From: Chloroflexota bacterium | GTDB taxonomy: Bacteria; Chloroflexota; UBA6077 | Reading direction: 5' to 3' | DNA length: 6,514 nt | Assembly (NCBI GenBank): GCA_021788565.1 | Contig: JAJYKO010000326.1 | Coordinates: 1 to 6,514 of the forward strand | Shown: positions 1 through 5,530 of the stretch, piece by piece | How positions within the stretch are numbered: position 1 is the first letter of the stretch | Layout of the letters: the number at the start of each line of letters is the position of its first letter | Made by a program: the position numbers and the translations under genes | Notes under the pieces: model-generated | What the model was told of the DNA's origin: nothing | Database searches by the model: none | Seen by the model: only the letters and a program-made list of their open reading frames with translations

Positions 1-714
1 GTCAGCCGCTACAAGACCGGTTCGCCCAACGGTCACATCGACGCTTTCGAGATCTGGAACGAGCCCAACCTCGCCAGGGAGTGGGGAGGAAGGCCGCCAA
101 ACGCAGCGGAGTACGTCCAAATGCTGAAGGTTGCCTACTTGGCCGCCAAGAAGGCAGACCCTAGCTCCGTGATCATCAGTGCGGGGCTGTCACCCACTGG
201 CACAGTCTCTCCGGATGCACGTCCGGACGACCTCTACCTGGATGAGATGTACCAGGCTGGCGCAAAGGACTATTTCGACGTGCTCGGGGTGAACGCCCCC
301 GGGTATAAGGCTCCTCCCGAAATGAGCCCAGCCGAAGTGGCCAGCAACAAGGACTACGGAGGACAGCGCTTCTTCTGCTTCAGACATGTGGAGGACATGC
401 GACAGATAATGGTGAAGTACGGGGACGAGAAGAAGCAGGTCGCCGTTTTGGAAATGGGCTGGACCACGGACAACCGTCCCGGTTCCCCATATGCATGGCA
501 TGCCGTCACCGAGCAGCAGAAGGGCGACTACATAGTGGGAGCGTACCAGTACGCACAGAAGAACTGGTCCGACTGGATCGGGCTGATGAGCACCATCTAC
601 ATCTCCGACCCTCATTGGACGGTCAACGACGAGCAGTTCTACTGGTCACTGACCGACCCAGATGGGACGCCGCGTCCTTCCTACAACATCATCAAGGGCA
701 AGCTGCCCCAATAA
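1..714 (+). CDS. Glycoside hydrolase, clan GH-A type (C-terminal part, 5' end outside window)
   Basis: The reading frame is open from base 1, so the gene begins to the left; 237 residues plus a TAA stop are visible. Residues 18-23 read IWNEPN, the classic strand-4 motif of clan GH-A TIM-barrel hydrolases (GH5, GH39 and relatives), which puts the acid/base glutamate at residue 21 (bases 61-63). The likely nucleophile is the glutamate of VAVLEMGW, residue 151 (bases 451-453), at the end of the expected strand 7. The 130-residue gap is reasonable for this fold. The C terminus (PRPSYNIIKG) looks like a natural end of such a barrel, with no added carbohydrate-binding module or sorting signal. These enzymes hydrolyse beta-linked glycans. 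The substrate cannot be read from this fragment, and a signal peptide would lie outside the window. GH39/PslG-like enzymes are often encoded with exopolysaccharide genes, which fits the polymerase-like gene nearby. The family number is uncertain; the fold and catalytic residues are fairly secure. Confidence 0.82.
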   Translation, partial: VSRYKTGSPNGHIDAFEIWNEPNLAREWGGRPPNAAEYVQMLKVAYLAAKKADPSSVIISAGLSPTGTVSPDARPDDLYLDEMYQAGAKDYFDVLGVNAPGYKAPPEMSPAEVASNKDYGGQRFFCFRHVEDMRQIMVKYGDEKKQVAVLEMGWTTDNRPGSPYAWHAVTEQQKGDYIVGAYQYAQKNWSDWIGLMSTIYISDPHWTVNDEQFYWSLTDPDGTPRPSYNIIKGKLPQ

Positions 715-735
715 TTGTATCTGGCCCTCAAGTGA

Positions 736-775
736 AGGAGCCCGCCATCGCCCGCCGCGCCAGTGGCGGGCTCCT
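736..775 (+). terminator. Hairpin terminator after the glycoside hydrolase gene
   Basis: A perfect 12-bp inverted repeat pairs AGGAGCCCGCCA (736-747) with TGGCGGGCTCCT (764-775) around a 16-base loop, starting 21 bases after the TAA at 712-714. A pyrimidine-rich stretch follows (TCTTTCTT at 791-798), but there is no immediate T run, so this is not a textbook intrinsic terminator. The loop holds a second CCCGCC (751-756) that could compete for GGCGGG (765-770). Its position between a stop codon and a new promoter supports a terminator role. Confidence 0.65.
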
Positions 776-796
776 CGCTTGCTCATCGGGTCTTTC

Positions 797-825
797 TTGC
801 CTGCACTCTGTCGGAATGTTATTAT
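797..825 (+). promoter_or_regulatory. Sigma-70-type promoter for the response regulator gene
   Basis: TTGCCT (797-802, four of six matches to TTGACA) and TATTAT (820-825, five of six matches to TATAAT) are separated by exactly 17 bases. Transcription would start near 832, leaving a leader of about 36 bases before the TTG start at 869. The promoter lies just downstream of the hairpin at 736-775, the usual arrangement for an independent transcription unit. No operator repeat was recognised beside it. Confidence 0.55.
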
Positions 826-854
826 CAGAACATCGAAGCCCTGTGGGGCTCGAC

Positions 855-860
855 AGGGGG
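855..860 (+). promoter_or_regulatory. Ribosome binding site that sets the TTG start of the response regulator
   Basis: AGGGGG lies 8 bases upstream of TTG 869. No ATG or GTG occurs in this frame between the promoter and the receiver domain. The ATG at 861 is in a different frame. The TTG is therefore the best start. Confidence 0.6.
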
Positions 861-868
861 ATGCAGCC

Positions 869-1411
869 TTGGAAGAAGAACAGAGATCCATACTGGTAGT
901 GGACGACGACGAAGCTATCCGCCAGATGGTCGGGACGCTGTTGGCGGACGAGGGCTACCAGGTCGAGATGGCCCACAATGGCGAGGAAGCCATTCGCGAG
1001 ATCAGGCAGAAGCCCTTCGATCTCGTGATTCTCGATATATTGATGCCCGTTATGGACGGCTGGGAAGTCGCCAGCAGAATGTTGTGTGAGGAGGAGACGC
1101 GCAACACCCCCATCATCTTTCTAACGGCCCTCAGCAGCTACACGGACCAGCTCAAGGGCTGGCGAATGGGATGCTTCGACTACATCACCAAGCCATTCGA
1201 CATCGGCCTGTTCCTTATGCGAGTCAAGGCCGCGATGGACAAGGCCAGCCAGCAGCGCGTCGCCACGGCTCTCGAGGTCGAGAACCTCGTGGAGCAGAAG
1301 ATGGAACAGTTGCTGCAACTTATGAGCGAGACGTTGCAGCGGGATTTTGGCCTCCGGCGGCTCGGTGTGGTTGACGTTGTGGACGACTACGCTGTGAAGG
1401 AGGGCGAATAG
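869..1411 (+). CDS. Response regulator, receiver domain with helical C-terminal tail
   Basis: The product is 180 residues from the chosen TTG start. Residues 6-125 form a complete CheY-like receiver: SILVVDDDEA gives the acidic metal pocket (D12, D13), LVILDILMPVMDG gives the phospho-acceptor D56, FLTALS gives the switch threonine T86, and YITKPFD gives the invariant K108. All catalytic positions are present, so it should accept a phosphoryl group from a histidine kinase; no kinase gene lies in the window. Residues 125-180 are rich in Glu, Gln and Leu (ENLVEQKMEQLLQLMSETL) and look like an amphipathic helix or short coiled coil. I see no helix-turn-helix, GGDEF, EAL or HD-GYP output domain, so the protein probably works through protein contacts or dimerisation. 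The longer frame back to an ATG at 662 would overlap the glycoside hydrolase gene, the hairpin and the promoter, and is rejected. Its own promoter at 797-825 drives it; read-through into the sortase gene 125 bases downstream is possible. Confidence 0.88.
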   Translation: MEEEQRSILVVDDDEAIRQMVGTLLADEGYQVEMAHNGEEAIREIRQKPFDLVILDILMPVMDGWEVASRMLCEEETRNTPIIFLTALSSYTDQLKGWRMGCFDYITKPFDIGLFLMRVKAAMDKASQQRVATALEVENLVEQKMEQLLQLMSETLQRDFGLRRLGVVDVVDDYAVKEGE

Positions 1412-1525
1412 CCCTTCGGGACCTGCGTGCAGCGATTCAAGAGGCTGCCGGTCTTGCCCTGCCGGGCCCGTCGGATTCTCGCCCCTGGGCGCCGATGTGC
1501 GCGGGCAACAGGTAGCTCGATGCAC

Positions 1526-1530
1526 AGAGG
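1526..1530 (+). promoter_or_regulatory. Ribosome binding site of the sortase gene
   Basis: AGAGG lies 6 bases before ATG 1537 and supports this start. The rest of the 1412-1536 gap contains a short palindrome (CGCCCCTGGGCG) but no T run and no convincing -35/-10 pair. Confidence 0.5.
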
Positions 1531-1536
1531 TAGTTA

Positions 1537-2295
1537 ATGGAACCCCGACCAGATAGGCAGGAATCTTCGCGGCGCGGCTCTCGTAGGAATTGGCCCCGCT
1601 TGATCGGAGACCTGTTTTTGTTAGCCGGCGCGGCTAGTCTGTTTCTCGCCGGCTTCGCCTATTTCACTGACCCTTCCCGCGCGGCCATGTCGCTGCCCCG
1701 TCCCGTGGTTCTGGCCAACGCTACGGCGGGGCCGGCGGCCGCGCCTACCGTGCCACCGCCTCCCACAGCCACAGCAGTGCCCACTACTCCTGCCGCGACC
1801 GCCACGCCCACGATGACGCCCGTTCCCACGGCCACTCCCCTTCCTGCTGGAGTCCCGGTTCGGATAGCAATTCCAAGCATTGGCGTAGACTCTAAGGTGC
1901 AGGAAATCGGTACAGCTATGGTGAACGGTGAGTTGATTTGGCAGACGATTCCGTTTATAGTCGGCCATTACCGTACTTCCGCAATGGCCGGTCAAAATGG
2001 AAACGCGATCTTCGCGGGGCACGTCACCAGCCAAACCCTGGGGAACGTTTTTCTGAACCTGTACAAGATTGGGTTAGGCGACAAGGTCGAGATATATACT
2101 GGGGATACCCTGTTCACCTATAAAGTCACTCGGGTAAGGCTCGTGCTCCCCACGGACACGAGCGTGATGCGCTCAACACCGAACGCCACCGCGACGCTGA
2201 TTACCTGTGCCGGCGATTGGATCCAGGCTGAGCACCAGTACTCTCGACGGTTGATAGTGACAGCGACGCTCGAATCGGCAAAGCCAATTAACTAG
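1537..2295 (+). CDS. Membrane-anchored sortase (class E/F-like transpeptidase)
   Basis: This 252-residue protein is laid out as a typical sortase. It has a basic cytoplasmic N terminus (residues 1-21), one transmembrane helix (about 22-43), a Pro/Thr/Ala-rich spacer (about 65-104, with repeated PTAT/PTPT-like units), and a catalytic beta-barrel from about residue 106 to the end. The catalytic triad is visible: H162 in FAGHV, C224 in LITCAG, and R238 in YSRRLIV. Sortases cleave a C-terminal sorting motif on secreted proteins and join them to a cell-wall or protein amine on the outer face of the membrane. The TC-x-G form after the cysteine suggests the class E/F group found in actinobacteria and Chloroflexota rather than class A or B; this assignment is by eye. 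No LPxTG-type tail occurs on the proteins visible here, so its substrate is encoded elsewhere. The gene ends 14 bases before the ilvD start, suggesting a shared transcript. Confidence 0.9.
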   Translation: MEPRPDRQESSRRGSRRNWPRLIGDLFLLAGAASLFLAGFAYFTDPSRAAMSLPRPVVLANATAGPAAAPTVPPPPTATAVPTTPAATATPTMTPVPTATPLPAGVPVRIAIPSIGVDSKVQEIGTAMVNGELIWQTIPFIVGHYRTSAMAGQNGNAIFAGHVTSQTLGNVFLNLYKIGLGDKVEIYTGDTLFTYKVTRVRLVLPTDTSVMRSTPNATATLITCAGDWIQAEHQYSRRLIVTATLESAKPIN

Positions 2296-2296
2296 T

Positions 2297-2303
2297 GGGA
2301 GGA
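2297..2303 (+). promoter_or_regulatory. Strong ribosome binding site that sets the TTG start of ilvD
   Basis: GGGAGGA lies 6 bases before TTG 2310. The alternative GTG at 2295 overlaps the sortase stop (TAGTG) but would lie on this site itself and has no binding site of its own at normal spacing. IlvD proteins commonly begin MRS-H/D-x-x-T-K-G, which matches translation from the TTG (LRSHEVTKG, with the initiator read as Met). Confidence 0.75.
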
Positions 2304-2309
2304 TCCAAC

Positions 2310-3986
2310 TTGAGAAGTCATGAGGTCACCAAAGGTCCCGCGCGGGCGGCACACCGTTCACTGTTCTACGCGATGGGCTACACCCCTGAGGAGCTCGACA
2401 GACCCCTCATCGGGGTGGTCAACTCCCAGAACGAGATAGTTCCCGGTCATTTTCACCTCGACAGCATCGCGCGAGCAGTGAAGGATGGCATCCGGTCCGC
2501 TGGTGGCACCCCCATCGAGTTTCCCTCCATCGGTATCGACGACGGGATCGCGATGGGGCATGATGGCATGAACTACCCACTACCAAGCCGCGAGCTTATC
2601 GCGGACTCTATAGAGGCCATGACTGTTGGGCACCAGTTCGACGCCCTGGTGCTTGTGACTAACTGCGACAAGATCACCCCAGGCATGCTGATGGCGGCGG
2701 CCAGGCTGAACATTCCTGCCATCATGATAAGCGGCGGCCCGATGCTTCCAGGGAGGATACGCGGCGTCAGAGCGGACGTCTCCACCGTCTTTGAGGTCAC
2801 GGGCAAGTATCTTGCCGGCGCGGTGAGTGCAGACGATATGGCGGGTCTGGAGGACGGCGGATGCCCTGGTTGTGGCTCATGCGCCGGCATGTTTACCGCC
2901 AATACCATGAACTGCATGGCGGAGGCACTGGGGATGGCCCTGCCTGGCAATGGGACCATCCCAGCCGTCGACGCGGCGAGGATCCGGCTGGCGAAGCGTG
3001 CAGGAGCACGGGTCATGGAGCTGTTGGCAAAAGACATAAAGCCCCGGGACATCATGACCCAGGCGGCCTTCCACAACGCGGTTGCCGCTGACATGGCTTT
3101 TGGTGGCTCCACCAACACCGCGCTTCATCTGCCGGCAATTGCGTACGAGGCAGGGGTTGAGCTGGATCTGAAGACCTTCGACCGCATAAGCAAGATGACT
3201 CCATACATCTGCTCGATGAGCCCCGGTGGCAAGCACTATCTCGTCGATCTGGATGAAGCCGGTGGGGTTCAGGCAGTGCTGAAGGAGCTTACCAAGAAGG
3301 GCTTGATCGATAAGAGCTGCATCACTGTAACAGGCAAGACCGTGGGGGAGAACCTGGACGAGGCAGCCATTCTGAATCGCGATGTCATCAAGTCCGTCGA
3401 GGAACCTTACCACGACGAGGGCGGTCTCGCCGTCCTGTACGGGAACATCGCCCCAAAAGGAGCGGTCGTGAAGCAGTCAGCGGTGGCCCCGGAGATGCTC
3501 AAGCGCTCGGGCGTCGCCAAGGTGTATGACTCCGAAAATGCGGCATTCGCGGACATGATGGCTCGCAAGCTCCAGAAGGGTGATGTGGTCGTCATCCGCT
3601 ACGAAGGGCCCAAGGGCGGACCTGGAATGCGGGAGATGTTGTTGCCCACCGCGACAATCGCGGGAATGGGACTGGACAAGGATGTCGCGTTGATCACCGA
3701 CGGCCGGTTCTCTGGCGCTAGCCGAGGTGCGGCGATCGGCCACATCTCCCCAGAAGCAGCCGAGGGCGGTCCCATCGCGATCATTCAGACCGGCGACATC
3801 ATCGACATCGATATACCCAACAACAAGTTGGATGTGAGGCTCTCCGACCAGGAGATACAGCGGCGGCTGTCCGATTGGAAGCGCCCAAAGCCGAAGGTAA
3901 CCACTGGCTATCTGGCGCGCTATGCCGCGCTAGTCACATCGGCCGCCACGGGAGCTGTCCTGAAGGTGCCCGATATCCTGAAGTAG
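2310..3986 (+). CDS. ilvD: Dihydroxy-acid dehydratase
   Basis: The 558-residue product is full length for the short form of this family. It dehydrates 2,3-dihydroxy-3-methylbutanoate (and the 3-methylpentanoate homologue) to the 2-keto acids, the third common step of valine and isoleucine synthesis, in the cytoplasm. Key motifs from the TTG start are: [11 protein letters not shown] with cluster cysteine C119, metal ligand D120 and the lysine K121 that is carbamylated in known structures; [20 protein letters not shown] (185-202) with C191 of GSC as the second conserved cluster ligand; [26 protein letters not shown]; and [11 protein letters not shown] with the active-site serine S468. The N-terminal motif reads [11 protein letters not shown], as in E. 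coli IlvD (VPGH), rather than the PCN form that supplies a third cysteine in the oxygen-stable [2Fe-2S] enzymes. An oxygen-sensitive [4Fe-4S]-type enzyme is therefore likely (inference). No other branched-chain biosynthesis gene adjoins it, and no leader peptide or attenuator was seen upstream. The related sugar-acid dehydratase Edd is less likely given the N terminus and overall match. Confidence 0.96.
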   Translation: MRSHEVTKGPARAAHRSLFYAMGYTPEELDRPLIGVVNSQNEIVPGHFHLDSIARAVKDGIRSAGGTPIEFPSIGIDDGIAMGHDGMNYPLPSRELIADSIEAMTVGHQFDALVLVTNCDKITPGMLMAAARLNIPAIMISGGPMLPGRIRGVRADVSTVFEVTGKYLAGAVSADDMAGLEDGGCPGCGSCAGMFTANTMNCMAEALGMALPGNGTIPAVDAARIRLAKRAGARVMELLAKDIKPRDIMTQAAFHNAVAADMAFGGSTNTALHLPAIAYEAGVELDLKTFDRISKMTPYICSMSPGGKHYLVDLDEAGGVQAVLKELTKKGLIDKSCITVTGKTVGENLDEAAILNRDVIKSVEEPYHDEGGLAVLYGNIAPKGAVVKQSAVAPEMLKRSGVAKVYDSENAAFADMMARKLQKGDVVVIRYEGPKGGPGMREMLLPTATIAGMGLDKDVALITDGRFSGASRGAAIGHISPEAAEGGPIAIIQTGDIIDIDIPNNKLDVRLSDQEIQRRLSDWKRPKPKVTTGYLARYAALVTSAATGAVLKVPDILK

Positions 3987-3999
3987 AGTGCGATAAGAG

Positions 4000-4059
4000 G
4001 GGGGAGCGACGCGGCGGCTCGCCAGGAAGTGAGACGAGTCGGCGCAGCGTCGCTCCCCC
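4000..4059. terminator. Large hairpin between convergent genes, probable bidirectional terminator
   Basis: A perfect 13-bp inverted repeat pairs GGGGGAGCGACGC (4000-4012) with GCGTCGCTCCCCC (4047-4059). It begins 13 bases after the ilvD stop at 3984-3986 and lies 58 bases beyond the stop of the minus-strand gene at 4118. The 34-base loop contains a small inner hairpin (GGCG 4013-4016 with CGCC 4020-4023). No T run follows on either strand, so termination may be weak or factor-assisted. Its site between two converging genes is the main argument for the role. Nothing else was recognised in the 131 bases from 3987 to 4117. Confidence 0.6.
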
Positions 4060-4117
4060 TCCCCACGCGGAGTATTCCCCAGGTCTCTTCCCACCCCTTG
4101 GCATCGCCGTCCTGACG

Positions 4118-5530
4118 TTACGGCGCTCGTGCGAGTCGGGCCGCCACCGTGGCAAGGCCGGCGTACAACCAGAAGACGGCTATCATGTGCGGAAACACGA
4201 TATTGACGAAGTAGTGATCGAGAAGACCTGCCGCCGCGGCTGCTGTCACGGCAGCTGTCAAGCTGAGCAGCATCCCCTTCGTCAACTCCTCCTTCACCTC
4301 ATGGAGCCCGGCGAGTAGCTGCCAGGCCAGCACTCCCAGGATCGCAATGAACGATGCCAGACCAAGCAGGCCCATCTCCTGTCCGATCATCAGGTACATG
4401 CTCGAGACGCCCAGGTAGAGATCAATAGAGGGTGGATCTCCGAAGCCAATTCCGAACCATGGATACATAGCGATCAGATTGAGGGCATCCTTATACTCGC
4501 CAAGCCTCATCTGAGACGCGCGGTCCTGGAAAGATATGCCGGCGAACAGCCGGCTGACGAACTCCCAGTCCCTTGGCAGGAAGAAAAGCGTCACTACTCC
4601 GGCGGCTAGAACCAGCAATAGCCTCCGGTCGCGGAAGGTTCCCACAACCACTGCCCCGACAACGGCCCCCCCGAAGGCGCTGCGTGAGCCGGTGAGAATA
4701 AGCGCTGCCAGCACCACCACCATCATGGGAAACAGTGCCTTACGGGATATCACTGGGGCTGCGGAGAGAAGCTGTCCGACAAAGAGACTGGAAGTCAGCA
4801 TTAGCAGCCCGCCGAGGACGTTGGGGTCCACGGAGGTCCCAATTGCTCGCAAGATGTTCGTATCCGCGATTGGCCTAAGTACGTCCGCGCCAGTGGGGTA
4901 ACCGAGAGGGCCCAACGCCGAGAGGATCCGGATGGTGGTGTCTGAAGGAAGATATTGGAACACTACGGCGATGAGAGCGGCTCCAGCGCCGCACAACAAA
5001 AGCGCCACGATGGCTCTACGCAGCTGAGTTACCGTTCGGACGCAGTTCAACACCGAGAAGAAGAAAATGATACTGTTCAGGCTCTTAAGAAAGAGCCGAA
5101 GTCTATCGGGCGAGATAGAGTAGGTCAAACCCAGAACAAATGACGCCAGTGCGAGCCCCATGTAGATCATGATCGGGAAATTCAGCGCACTCCCCACGAC
5201 AGGCCGGCCGCGCTGGATCGCCCAGTAGAGCCATGCCAGGAGAAGGGTGGTCAGGGTGGCATCCACTAGCGTGAGGCTGAGCCCGAAGCGAACCGGAATG
5301 ACCGCGAATGGCAGCAGATTAGACACGGCCACGAAGCCGAGCACCCCGAGCTCTGGCGACATGAAGATCGCAACCGCGACCGCGAGACCGAATAGCCCCA
5401 TCACGGCCATCAAGGGCGAGGCGAAGGCTATGCCAATGCCAAGGGCAGTTCCCGCGAGCAAAGCAATCAGTGCGATGCGACGCGCAGGGCTACCGCGTTC
5501 GACCGGAGTGGCCCACGGCTGCTCGCTCAT
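4118..5530 (-). CDS. O-antigen ligase / polysaccharide polymerase-like membrane protein
   Basis: The 470-residue product is strongly hydrophobic, with roughly 12 to 14 predicted membrane segments (for example about 17-57, 61-80, 88-105, 118-137, 151-163, 172-192, 236-254, 265-297, 302-318, 375-404, 417-436, 443-465). A large external loop at about 320-374 is the hallmark of the Wzy_C/WaaL family. LTGSRSAF (279-286) is the typical arginine motif before that loop, and RLGEYKDALNLI with PWFGIGFG (342-364) is the usual loop signature. Members join or polymerise undecaprenyl-linked glycans on the outer face of the cytoplasmic membrane. After the loop, where ligases usually carry His-Asn before a Tyr-Leu, this protein reads GVSSMYLMIG, so the family histidine appears to be missing. 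A polymerase or divergent transferase role may fit better than a lipid-A-core ligase. The start ATG (5530-5528) overlaps the upstream stop as ATGA and has a good ribosome binding site. The direct function is inferred from family and context. Confidence 0.85.
   Translation of the reverse strand: MSEQPWATPVERGSPARRIALIALLAGTALGIGIAFASPLMAVMGLFGLAVAVAIFMSPELGVLGFVAVSNLLPFAVIPVRFGLSLTLVDATLTTLLLAWLYWAIQRGRPVVGSALNFPIMIYMGLALASFVLGLTYSISPDRLRLFLKSLNSIIFFFSVLNCVRTVTQLRRAIVALLLCGAGAALIAVVFQYLPSDTTIRILSALGPLGYPTGADVLRPIADTNILRAIGTSVDPNVLGGLLMLTSSLFVGQLLSAAPVISRKALFPMMVVVLAALILTGSRSAFGGAVVGAVVVGTFRDRRLLLVLAAGVVTLFFLPRDWEFVSRLFAGISFQDRASQMRLGEYKDALNLIAMYPWFGIGFGDPPSIDLYLGVSSMYLMIGQEMGLLGLASFIAILGVLAWQLLAGLHEVKEELTKGMLLSLTAAVTAAAAAGLLDHYFVNIVFPHMIAVFWLYAGLATVAARLARAP

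Noticed and set aside
662..868. Possible N-terminal extension of the response regulator from ATG 662
   Set aside because: It would overlap the end of the glycoside hydrolase, the hairpin at 736-775 and the promoter at 797-825. The added residues show no domain, and receiver domains begin near the chosen TTG.
1371..1397. TTGACG as a -35 element for a sortase promoter
   Set aside because: No acceptable -10 sequence occurs 16-18 bases downstream, and the site lies inside the response regulator coding region.
1412..1536. Small RNA or tRNA in the gap between the response regulator and sortase genes
   Set aside because: Only short stems (CCCTTCGGG and CGCCCCTGGGCG) are present; there is no cloverleaf, T run or promoter.
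1744..1848. Repetitive GC-rich stretch as a DNA repeat or recombination site
   Set aside because: It is explained by the Pro/Thr/Ala-rich spacer of the sortase; codons vary between units, so the selection is on the protein.
2573..3413. Long minus-strand open frames inside ilvD
   Set aside because: They are shadows of the highly conserved ilvD coding frame; no family motif or ribosome binding site supports them.
3875..4318. Plus-strand open frame spanning the end of ilvD and the convergent gap
   Set aside because: It overlaps two well-supported genes and the terminator hairpin, and its composition is unlike a real protein.
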